DNA of 64,000 nt from Methanothrix sp. (GTDB lineage: Archaea; Halobacteriota; Methanosarcinia; Methanotrichales; Methanotrichaceae): the NCBI GenBank assembly GCA_026394555.1, contig JAPKXZ010000074.1, positions 62,001-126,000 of the forward strand, read 5' to 3'. The position numbers and the translations under genes were made by a program. Below are positions 56,738 through 64,000 of this stretch, in pieces (position 1 is the first letter of the stretch; every line of letters starts with the position of its first letter). The notes beneath the pieces are model-generated. The model had not been told where the DNA came from and searched no databases. It was given only the letters and a program-made list of their open reading frames with translations.

Positions 56738-58603
56738 CTAAGCTCTTTCGTAGTACATCACCCCATGCTTTGGCGGATCTATGAAAATTCTCAGCCACAG
56801 CTCAATGGCAATGATTCTCCACAGAGCTTCCTCATGATTTTTCTTGCCGCTCGTGTGTTCCGCAAATAGCCGCCCTACCTCATCAGGCTTCCAGTACTTT
56901 CTATTTCGGAAATCATCTGAATTGATCAGGCTTGCCATAAATGCTATAAAATCAGGAGATCTCATCCAGGATTCGTCGGGAGTGGCAAATCCGATCTTGT
57001 CTTTTCGCTCCAATATCCGGTCGGAGACAAGTCCCTTCATTGCTTTTCTCAGGATGTATTTAGTCGTTCCCTTTCGAATCTTTAAGCCGGAGGGAAGTGA
57101 CAATGCCAGTTCCACCAGCCGGTAATCGAGAAACGGAACTCTGGACTCGATAGACCAGCGCATGGAGTTCTTGTCCTCGTATCTGAGGAGCTGCGGTATG
57201 CTGTAGCGGGTCAGATCGCTATGTAGTGCCCGGTTCAAATCAAAGCCCCGATCGGTCAGGGGATTGGCAAGGGCAACACCATTGAATCCTTTCAGGTACT
57301 TCCTGCGAGAAAGCCACAGGTTCTGAAGGATGCCCTCTGAAAGCCCCAGAGTGCTGAGTATTGTCATGGCTGGAAAAAGCACCATGTCCTGGAGCTTGCT
57401 TTTCATCCTCTTTGCGGTCTCCATGGTTTCCCCCATTCGAAGATGGAGCAGAGACTCAAAAAGGTAATATTTGTAATATATAAAATAGCCTGCAAAAATC
57501 TCATCGCTGCCCTGGCCATCCAGCAGCACCTTCATGCCGGCTTTATTGGCCAGCTGCATTACTTTATACTGCCCGTAGATGCTCAGGGACCCAAAGGGTT
57601 CCTCTTGCGTCCAGATCAAATCAAACAGATCCTTCTGGAGATCATCTGAGGAGGGGCTTACCTTGTGCGCTTCGACTTTTGCGGCTGCCACCACCTCATC
57701 TATAAACGAGGATTCATCCAGCTTTTTGCCGGGAAAGACCATGGAGAAGGTCTTTATCACACAGGTCTCGCTGTTTTTTCTCATGGCATGAACAATAGAA
57801 GAGGAGTCTATGCCGCCGCTAAGGCAGGAGCCGACTGGCACATCAGATATAAGACGGTAGCGCACGCTGTCCATAAAGAGCTCTCTTATTCTTTTTGCCG
57901 CATCCTCTTCCGTTATATTACCTTCATCCGACAGCCTGTCGGCCAGGTCATACCACCGGAATATGTTCATCGTGCCCCGGGAGAGATCATAGATCATGCT
58001 CTCTCCCGGCATGAGACGGCTTATGCCCATGAAGAATGTCTCTTTGGTGTGATCCACAAAGCCCAAAACCAGAAAATCATAGACTGCTTTGTCGCTGGGC
58101 ATCCGTCTAATGGAGTGCTGCAAAATGCCCTTGATCTCGGAGGAAAAGATCAGGCCGTTTTTATCTTGGCAGAAATAGAGCGGTTTTACACCGAACCGAT
58201 CACGAGAGAAGAAGATTGTTCCTTTATTCTTATCGTAAATGGCAAAGGCCCACATGCCGTTGAACCTCTCCACGCAATCGGTCCCCCACTCCTCATAAGC
58301 GTGAATTATGACCTCGGTATCTGTATTTGACGAGAACTTATGGCCGCTCTTCTCCAGCGTTGCTCGTATTTCTTGAAAGTTATAAATCTCTCCATTGAAG
58401 ACAATCCAGATGCTTGCATCCTCATTGCACTTGGGCTGCCGTCCAGCAGGAGAGAGGTCAATGATCGCTAGCCTGCGGTGGCCCAAAGATATTCTATCAT
58501 CGACGTAGGTGCTCTGATCGTCCGGCCCGCGGTGCTGCAGGGCCAGGTTCATTTTCTCGATCAGATCGGGGTCCTTCCAAGTAAATCCGTTAATGCCGCA
58601 GAT
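56738..58603 (-). CDS. asnB: Asparagine synthase, glutamine-hydrolysing (asnB), apparent ATC start
   Basis: A glutamine-dependent asparagine synthetase, 621 residues with the extended start. The frame upstream of ATG 58552 reads CGINGFTWKDPDLIEK, the expected N-terminus after Met; Cys2 (58600-58598) is the glutaminase nucleophile. The codon in front is ATC (58603-58601), not ATG. A GAGGCGAT ribosome-type site lies eight bases upstream of it, and it overlaps the stop of the preceding gene as TAATC, like a TAATG coupling. An internal ATG 58552 would remove the nucleophile. Further motifs: LAIIDLSPAGRQP, RFGVKPLYFC, SGGIDSSSIVHAM (PP-loop), then EYYYD-like C-terminal. Asn synthases in glycan loci often amidate uronic acids. 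Confidence 0.85.
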   Translation of the reverse strand: MCGINGFTWKDPDLIEKMNLALQHRGPDDQSTYVDDRISLGHRRLAIIDLSPAGRQPKCNEDASIWIVFNGEIYNFQEIRATLEKSGHKFSSNTDTEVIIHAYEEWGTDCVERFNGMWAFAIYDKNKGTIFFSRDRFGVKPLYFCQDKNGLIFSSEIKGILQHSIRRMPSDKAVYDFLVLGFVDHTKETFFMGISRLMPGESMIYDLSRGTMNIFRWYDLADRLSDEGNITEEDAAKRIRELFMDSVRYRLISDVPVGSCLSGGIDSSSIVHAMRKNSETCVIKTFSMVFPGKKLDESSFIDEVVAAAKVEAHKVSPSSDDLQKDLFDLIWTQEEPFGSLSIYGQYKVMQLANKAGMKVLLDGQGSDEIFAGYFIYYKYYLFESLLHLRMGETMETAKRMKSKLQDMVLFPAMTILSTLGLSEGILQNLWLSRRKYLKGFNGVALANPLTDRGFDLNRALHSDLTRYSIPQLLRYEDKNSMRWSIESRVPFLDYRLVELALSLPSGLKIRKGTTKYILRKAMKGLVSDRILERKDKIGFATPDESWMRSPDFIAFMASLINSDDFRNRKYWKPDEVGRLFAEHTSGKKNHEEALWRIIAIELWLRIFIDPPKHGVMYYERA

Positions 58604-59730
58604 TAAGATCGCCTCGCATTCCTTAGGACTTTTTCATAACTCTTTGCGATCTCTCTCCAGTCGTACTTCATAGCCGAGGAGCGATGTCTCTTCTCGTCGT
58701 TTCCTGCTGCCAAGACGTTCTTTACCTGCGATATGAAGCTCTCCACATCATCGTAGTAGTATATCTCGTCGCCGAGCAGCCTCTCCAGAGAGATCATGCG
58801 GCTGGAAAGCACCGGTCGGCCGCAGGCCAGATAATTGAAGACCTTCCCTCCGGCCGCGTACTCGTTCTTCTTCATCATCTTCAGGGGATTAAGGCCAATG
58901 TCCATAGCAGAAATGTAGCGGGAGAGATCGGCGTACAACACAGCGCCCGTGAAGACAATCCTATCGAGAACTCCTAAGCCATTCGCCATCTTCTTTATAC
59001 CGTCCCCATAATCGGTAAAAAGTCCCGGCCCCACAACCAGCAACGTGGCATCGATGTGCGGCAAGGCCGACACCACGGTCTCCAGATCCACCCAGTGCTC
59101 TAGCGAGCCCACGTAGCCTAGAACCACCCCCTTCAGGCCCAGAGATTTCTTGGCTTCCTGCATGGAAAGCGGCAAAAGAAGCTTTGTATCCACGCCATTG
59201 GGAACCACAGTTACGTCTTTTACACCCAGCTCCCCCAGAAATTTTGAAAGCTCACGGGTAACTGTAATTACGGAGTGGGCCGTGCGAAGATTGTATTTGG
59301 TGATGAGGCTTACCACCTGCTTGACGACCTCACCTAAGGCAGATCCGGGATAATAAATCGATGCCGACTCCTCCAGGTGATCCAGATAGTCGAATACGAC
59401 CGGCGAAGGCGCAAAGTTTGCGGCAAAGGATGGCAAAATATTGGTGGAGAGGATGACGTCTATGTCCAGCTTCTTCACAATGCTCCAGATCTTCCACAGG
59501 TGGTATGGAAAATTCAGGAGGTAATAGAGGGAAGGGTCCTCGACATTTATCCAGCTCGCTTCCACCAGCCGGCATTTTGTTTCCCTTGCCTGCAGTTTGG
59601 AAAACCTCTTCAGGCCGAAATGCAGCACATAAACATCGTGCTTCTCTGCTAAAATATCGAAGATGAAGTTGAGCCGATTGGGAACAGGATGCCTGATCCA
59701 GTCGGTGGTGGGTATTACCAGTATTCTCAT
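58603..59730 (-). CDS. GT4-family glycosyltransferase
   Basis: A 375-residue GT-B enzyme starting MRILVIPTTDWIRHPVPNRL. The C-terminal half reads VLGYVGSLEHWVDLETVVSAL, TLLVVGPGLF, FTGAVLYADLSRYISAMDIGLNPL, and AAGGKVFNYLACGRPVLSS. ATG 59730 is preferred over ATG 59763 as the latter has a poor N-terminus. Its stop overlaps the first base of the asnB ATC. Transfers a sugar onto a growing surface glycan; donor unknown. Confidence 0.82.
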   Translation of the reverse strand: MRILVIPTTDWIRHPVPNRLNFIFDILAEKHDVYVLHFGLKRFSKLQARETKCRLVEASWINVEDPSLYYLLNFPYHLWKIWSIVKKLDIDVILSTNILPSFAANFAPSPVVFDYLDHLEESASIYYPGSALGEVVKQVVSLITKYNLRTAHSVITVTRELSKFLGELGVKDVTVVPNGVDTKLLLPLSMQEAKKSLGLKGVVLGYVGSLEHWVDLETVVSALPHIDATLLVVGPGLFTDYGDGIKKMANGLGVLDRIVFTGAVLYADLSRYISAMDIGLNPLKMMKKNEYAAGGKVFNYLACGRPVLSSRMISLERLLGDEIYYYDDVESFISQVKNVLAAGNDEKRHRSSAMKYDWREIAKSYEKVLRNARRS

Positions 59731-59857
59731 GATCCTGTCGCCCTCGCGAAAGAGTCCTTGCATTCTGCATCTATAAAAGCCTGGGCCTTTGACCTTGCGG
59801 ACCGAAAAGATCTAAAGCCAGGCTGAGCGTTATGCATCAGTTCGAGATATCCGGGCT

Positions 59858-61066
59858 GTGATAGATTTGAAGGGAGTTATATTGGCGGCAGGAGAAGGCC
59901 GTAGATGCAGGCCACTTACCCAGACCAGATCCAAGGTCATGCTTCCCGTGGGAAACCGCCCTTTCATGGAGCATGTCATTTCGGCTCTGGCTGCTAACGG
60001 CATTCGAGATCTCTACATTGTAGTGGGCTATCAGAAAGAAAGGGTCATGGACTATTTCGAGGATGGTCTTGATTTTGGCGTAAAGATCACTTACCTCGAG
60101 CAAAATGAGCTTTTGGGGACGGCCCATGCCCTGCGCAAAGCTGAAAGCTATGTGAATGAGGAATTTCTGGTGGTCAACGGAGATAATCTCATAGATGCCA
60201 GGGCGGTTAAGGAGCTGATCTCAGCATGTGGAGAGAACGTGATATTGGCTGCTCTTCGCCGGCATTCCGGAGACTATGGGGTCTTAATGGTAGAACAGGA
60301 GAGGGTAAAGGCAATAATCGAGAAGCCAGGGAGGCCATGTTCCGGAATTCTCAATACGGGAGCCTACAAATTCAGTCCTGCCATCTTTGAAGATCTTCGC
60401 CATACACCCATATCGGAGAGGGGATCTTACGAGCTGACAGAGACCATATCTCAGATGATCAGAGACGGAAAAGAGATCGTACCCCAGATATGCAAAGGCA
60501 TATGGTCCGATGCCATATTCGCCTGGGATCTTCTCAATGCCAACAGCCTGGCTTTGGGCATGAAGGATACAATAATCTCGGGAGAGGTGGAAGAAGGCGC
60601 CTGGATCAAGGGGCCGGTGGGGGTGGGCGAGGGCAGCATTATCCGCTCCGGATCTTATCTGGTGGGCCCGATCTGTATCGGCGAGGACTGCGATATAGGT
60701 CCTGGTGCCACCATCCTGCCGTCCACTTCCATAGGCAACTCGGCCAGGATCGGCTCACATTCTGAGATAAGAAACAGCATAATCATGAATGATACCAGGA
60801 TCGGTTCAGGGACTATTATCTCCGACTCGGTTATCGGAGCAAGCTGCACTTTGGGAGACCAATTGGTCATCGAGACGGGGCCGTGTGTCGTAGAGGTGGA
60901 GGAGGCCTTTTTGAGGGCAGAGTTCGGGGCAATATTTGCCGATGATGTGACCGCAGGAAGCAGAGTTCTGGTCAGTCCGGGAACGGTAGTGGGCACGGGT
61001 GCGCGCATAGCCTCAGGAGCCTCAATTCGCGGCTGGATTGAGAGGGAGAGCAGGGTGATCAGCTGA
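59858..61066 (+). CDS. glmU: Sugar-phosphate nucleotidylyltransferase/acetyltransferase (archaeal GlmU-like)
   Basis: A 402-residue bifunctional protein. The N-terminal nucleotidyltransferase is KGVILAAGEGRRCRPLTQTR with SKVMLPVGNRP near 28-38; EQNELLGTAHALRKAE and VVNGDNLID complete the site. The C-terminal half is a left-handed beta-helix with hexapeptide repeats (GVGEGSIIRSGSYLVGPICIG, IGEDCDIGPGATILPS). Role: GlcNAc-1-P to UDP-GlcNAc, the precursor consumed by PseB. GTG 59858 or TTG 59867. Ends with ATGA-type overlap (TGATG) to glmS. Confidence 0.85.
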   Translation: MIDLKGVILAAGEGRRCRPLTQTRSKVMLPVGNRPFMEHVISALAANGIRDLYIVVGYQKERVMDYFEDGLDFGVKITYLEQNELLGTAHALRKAESYVNEEFLVVNGDNLIDARAVKELISACGENVILAALRRHSGDYGVLMVEQERVKAIIEKPGRPCSGILNTGAYKFSPAIFEDLRHTPISERGSYELTETISQMIRDGKEIVPQICKGIWSDAIFAWDLLNANSLALGMKDTIISGEVEEGAWIKGPVGVGEGSIIRSGSYLVGPICIGEDCDIGPGATILPSTSIGNSARIGSHSEIRNSIIMNDTRIGSGTIISDSVIGASCTLGDQLVIETGPCVVEVEEAFLRAEFGAIFADDVTAGSRVLVSPGTVVGTGARIASGASIRGWIERESRVIS

Positions 61067-62871
61067 TGTGCGGAATTGTGGCTTATGTGGGCGACAAGCA
61101 AGCAGGACCGATTCTCTTTGATACTTTGAAAAGGCTGGAGTATCGAGGTTATGATTCGGCGGGTGTAGCCATCAAGTCGGAGGGAGCAATTGTCGTCTTA
61201 AAGTCCGCTGGGACAATAGTAAATCTGGAAAAGGTCTACCAATCCAAAGGCTGTCCGGGGGAGGGCATGGGCATCGGCCATACCCGCTGGGCAACGCACG
61301 GGCGGCCCAGCGACCGGAATGCGCATCCTCACACCTCCGGGGAAATTGCCATAGTGCATAACGGCATCATTGAAAATTACCTGGATTTAAAAGAGCTGCT
61401 GACTGAAATGGGCTATGTGTTTTCATCCGAGACGGACAGCGAGGTCCTGGCTCATCTCATTCACTTTTATTTTAAGGGCGATCTTTACGCCGCCGTTTGC
61501 AGGGCTTTAATGCATGTGGAAGGTTCCTATGCCGTGGCCGTGCTCGCGGCCAGTTCGCCCTATTTGGTCTGTGCCAGAAAGGACAGCCCTCTGGTACTGG
61601 GCAAAGGCAAAACTGCCATCTATGTGGCATCCGATGTATCCGCGCTCCTTCCCTATACCAAAGACGTCATTCGCATGAAGGACGGCGAGATCGCCCGCAT
61701 CTTTGCGGACCGGGTTGAGATAATGGATCGAGAGGGTCAGCCCCGCCAGGCACAGGTCGAGCGCATCACCTGGGATGCCGATGCCGCAGAGAAGGGCGGC
61801 TATACGCATTTCATGCTCAAAGAGATTCATGAGCAGCCGCGAGCCATTCGCGAGACCATTGCCGGACGCATCTCGGAGATAGACGGGGATGTGCGACTCA
61901 AACTGGGCATGAGCGAGGAAGAGATAAAATGCCTGGAAAGGGTGACCATCATTGCCTGCGGCACATCCTACCACGCCGGAATGCTGGCCAAGAACCTGTT
62001 TGCTCGTGTGGCCGGTCTGCCGGTGGATGTAGAGGTGGCATCCGAGTTCTTGAATATTCAGATGCGGCCCAAGGCGCTCCTTTTGGGCATTACTCAGTCC
62101 GGAGAGACGGCGGATACTCTGCTGGCCCTGAAGAAAGCCAAGGCCTGTGGTGGAAGGAGCCTGGCCATAACCAACGTCGTGGGATCAACGGTGACCGAAC
62201 TGGTGGACGGCACCATCTACACTCGCTGCGGCCCGGAGATCGGCGTGGCTGCCACCAAGACCTTCACCACTCAGCTGGTGGCCATCATTCTGCTGGCCAT
62301 ACGTCTGGGCAGAGCTCGCGCCCATCTGACGCCCGATCAGGCCAAAAAGATGCTTATTGAGCTGACCAAACTCCCCGGCCTGGTGCAGAGGGTTCTGGAG
62401 AAGAGGGAAGAGATCAGAAAGATCGCCGAGCGTTATGCTGGCGCAAGCTGCTACTTCTTCATCGGCAGGGACTATCTCTATCCGATCTCTCTTGAAGGCG
62501 CGCTGAAGATGAAGGAGATCGCCTACATCCCATCCGAGGGCTACGCGGGAGGTGAGCTCAAGCACGGGCCGCTGGCATTGATTACGGAAAAGACGCCCGT
62601 AGTGGCGCTGGCCACTTGCGGCAAAAAGATTCAGTCCAATATCAAAGAGGTCAGAGCCCGCGGCGCTGAAGTGATAGCCCTGGCCACAGAAGGAGATCCG
62701 GACATCGCCAAGGTGGCAAGTCACGTGATTGAGCTGCCCCAGACGCAGCCCATCTACTCCGCCGTGCTCTGCACCGTGGCCGTGCAGCTTCTCTCCTATT
62801 ATACGGCAAAAAAGCTGGGTCTACCCATTGATAAGCCCAGAAACCTGGCCAAGTGCGTGACGGTGGAGTGA
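61066..62871 (+). CDS. glmS: Glucosamine-fructose-6-phosphate aminotransferase (glmS)
   Basis: A 601-residue enzyme making glucosamine-6-phosphate from fructose-6-P and glutamine. Catalytic Cys2 in MCGIVAYVGDKQ; glutaminase domain to about 240 (GIGHTRWATHGRPSDRNAHPH); two SIS domains (IACGTSYHAGMLAKNLF, SGETADTLLALKKAK, TKTFTTQLVAIILL, EGYAGGELKHGPLALI). The end LAKCVTVE is typical. It overlaps the GlmU-like gene, so together they supply UDP-GlcNAc for the pse pathway. Confidence 0.96.
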   Translation: MCGIVAYVGDKQAGPILFDTLKRLEYRGYDSAGVAIKSEGAIVVLKSAGTIVNLEKVYQSKGCPGEGMGIGHTRWATHGRPSDRNAHPHTSGEIAIVHNGIIENYLDLKELLTEMGYVFSSETDSEVLAHLIHFYFKGDLYAAVCRALMHVEGSYAVAVLAASSPYLVCARKDSPLVLGKGKTAIYVASDVSALLPYTKDVIRMKDGEIARIFADRVEIMDREGQPRQAQVERITWDADAAEKGGYTHFMLKEIHEQPRAIRETIAGRISEIDGDVRLKLGMSEEEIKCLERVTIIACGTSYHAGMLAKNLFARVAGLPVDVEVASEFLNIQMRPKALLLGITQSGETADTLLALKKAKACGGRSLAITNVVGSTVTELVDGTIYTRCGPEIGVAATKTFTTQLVAIILLAIRLGRARAHLTPDQAKKMLIELTKLPGLVQRVLEKREEIRKIAERYAGASCYFFIGRDYLYPISLEGALKMKEIAYIPSEGYAGGELKHGPLALITEKTPVVALATCGKKIQSNIKEVRARGAEVIALATEGDPDIAKVASHVIELPQTQPIYSAVLCTVAVQLLSYYTAKKLGLPIDKPRNLAKCVTVE

Positions 62872-62906
62872 GGGCTCCTTTCTTTTGCAGAGCACACCCT
62901 TCATGT

Positions 62907-63896
62907 TCAAAGGCTCTCGTAAACCTCTCTGATAATCTGGTCGTTCCTCTCCCAGAACCTGTAATCCTTCGCCAAGAGCTTTTCCGGCTCATGCCGAAGG
63001 TTCTCCCGCACCGCTTCTTCCAGCTGTTCTGCCTTCACAACCACCAGATTTTTCCTTTTCTCCTCCGTGGTCACCCCGGAGGCCACTACAGTTTTCCCCA
63101 GCAGCAGGTACTCATTTAGCTTCCAGACGCTCTTGTCCGTGGCATAGGGCGTGAGCAAGCTCTCGCTATGGGGTATGAGGCAGATCCTGGCCTGACTGAT
63201 CAGTCCGGCCACCTTATCGTGTGGTTGCCAGCCAAAGAATCGAGCGTTTTTAGGAAGGTTCCAGAGATACCAGCGAGAGAACGGCCCGTCGCCTATGATC
63301 CAGAAGGTCTGCTCTGGAATCTTCTCGATGAGACGGAGCAGATTGCCTATGCCCTCCTGGCGGCTGATTCTTCCCATGAAGACGATGGGCCTCTCATTGG
63401 CGAGATCAGACCGGGCAGCAGCCCGGCTCTTTTCCAGGAAGCTATGCGCCGGGTAATTGTTCACAATAAAGAGGGGCTTTTCCTGGGGGACGTAAGACCT
63501 CACCTTTTCCGCCAGAGGCCGGTTGACAGCTGTGATCACATCGGCGATTCTAGCCAGCTCTCGCTCAAAGTACTCGCCTGCCGGCCTGGCCAGCGGCCCA
63601 AAGCTCATCTGCAGTTCTACTCCCCAGGGGGAGCGATAGTCGTAAATGAGCTTTTTGTAGCAGGAGCCCTTCAGCTTGCCGAGACCATGAAAAATAATAT
63701 CCGGCACATTAAAGAGGTGTACGGCATCCGGCCTCTCCTTTTGCAGGACCTGCCTGGCCTCTCGGGCTATTTGCAGCCATCCTTTAGAGCTGAATTGGGG
63801 CACGATGACATCCTGGCCCTGGCTCTCCAGGGTTGCTTTGAACATCAAGAGCCTTGTCGTCCTCTCCGGCTGGTTGGAGAGAAGAAGTATCCTCAT
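62907..63896 (-). CDS. Glycosyltransferase, GT4-like
   Basis: A 329-residue GT-B enzyme starting MRILLLSNQPERTTRLLMFKATLE. The acceptor half contains EYFERELARIADVITAVNRPLAEKV. The donor half has PIVFMGRISRQEGIGNLLRLIEKI, FWIIGDGPFSRWYLW, ARFFGWQPHDKVAGLISQARICLIPH and SVWKLNEYLLLGKTVVASG. Its ATG (63896) overlaps the stop of the preceding gene as ATGA. Likely surface-glycan assembly. Confidence 0.8.
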   Translation of the reverse strand: MRILLLSNQPERTTRLLMFKATLESQGQDVIVPQFSSKGWLQIAREARQVLQKERPDAVHLFNVPDIIFHGLGKLKGSCYKKLIYDYRSPWGVELQMSFGPLARPAGEYFERELARIADVITAVNRPLAEKVRSYVPQEKPLFIVNNYPAHSFLEKSRAAARSDLANERPIVFMGRISRQEGIGNLLRLIEKIPEQTFWIIGDGPFSRWYLWNLPKNARFFGWQPHDKVAGLISQARICLIPHSESLLTPYATDKSVWKLNEYLLLGKTVVASGVTTEEKRKNLVVVKAEQLEEAVRENLRHEPEKLLAKDYRFWERNDQIIREVYESL

Positions 63897-64000
63897 GGAT
63901 ACTCGAACTTCAGCAGGAAGGGGTCGAAGAGCAGATCCGCCTTATCTGGCTCGATGTAGCATAGGCCCTTTGTCTGCACATCGTGTTCGCTTAGCAGTGG
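63893..64000 (-). CDS. 3' end of an unidentified gene, partial
   Basis: The minus-strand frame from the window edge to the stop (63893-63895) reads PLLSEHDVQTKGLCYIEPDK then ADLLFDPFLLKFEYP. It overlaps the start of the glycosyltransferase by ATGA, so it is the previous gene of the same operon. 35 residues are visible; no family can be named. Confidence 0.5.
   Translation of the reverse strand, partial: PLLSEHDVQTKGLCYIEPDKADLLFDPFLLKFEYP

Noticed and set aside
57665..58330. Plus-strand frame of 221 codons opposite asnB
   Set aside because: Antisense shadow of asnB with no domain, no ribosome site and no promoter.

Overview
The window looks like a chromosomal segment of a methanogenic archaeon of the Methanosarcinales/Methanotrichales group, most likely Methanothrix (Methanosaeta) or a close relative. 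The evidence is a methanogenesis marker protein 8 (DUF2099), an MfnD-type ATP-grasp ligase for methanofuran, a fused formaldehyde-activating enzyme/hexulose-phosphate synthase, an AksA-like homocitrate synthase (coenzyme B), archaeal ArfC (F420/riboflavin), cobyric acid synthase, archaeal L37e and Lsm proteins, euryarchaeal FtsZ, TATA-box promoters and several probably leaderless genes. The genus is an inference from gene content. I saw no rRNA, tRNA or CRISPR array.

Layout. 0-9.3 kb is housekeeping: a transporter tail, lsm-rpl37e-purF, a PUA protein with membrane proteins, an AT-rich AAA ATPase, adenosine-specific kinase-pyrC, hsp20, a lone HicB and an exported DUF4139 protein. 9.4-18.6 kb holds argS and then many small exported proteins (lamin-tail, FG-GAP-like, DUF333, a repeat-rich surface protein), with ChaB and a flavodoxin/mini-sulfite-reductase pair between them. 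18.8-23 kb carries a radical SAM SPL-like protein, a degenerate ATP-dependent DNA-ligase-like protein, a winged-helix protein, ftsZ and a regulator. 23.1-29 kb holds methanogen cofactor and C1 genes (marker 8, mfnD, fae-hps) plus a tnpB/omega-RNA-like IS605 remnant. 29-35 kb is an accessory stretch strewn with hairpin-forming heptad repeats, with a phosphatase-like protein, a nuclease and HicB remnants. 35-44.7 kb has ArfC, an amidohydrolase, universal stress/CBS proteins, an AT-rich patch of orphan genes, cobQ, a Dph6-glutamine amidotransferase fusion and an AksA-like synthase.

44.7-64 kb is a surface-glycan locus. A flippase is followed by an ordered pseudaminic-acid pathway (pseB, pseC, methylase, pseF, pseG, pseH, a short-chain reductase, pseI) and a second methyltransferase. 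Then come glycosyltransferases and an asparagine synthase on the other strand, and glmU-like/glmS genes that supply amino-sugar precursors. Together these should make UDP-GlcNAc, convert it to CMP-pseudaminic acid (possibly methylated) and build an S-layer or archaellum glycan.

Most unusual points: the Dph6-amidotransferase fusion; an asnB whose catalytic Cys2 can only be made if translation starts at ATC, with other genes also lacking a canonical start; the truncated ligase-like protein; the hairpin repeat families; the tnpB/omega-RNA remnant fused to a PsiE-type gene; and a 17-codon leader ORF coupled to marker 8.
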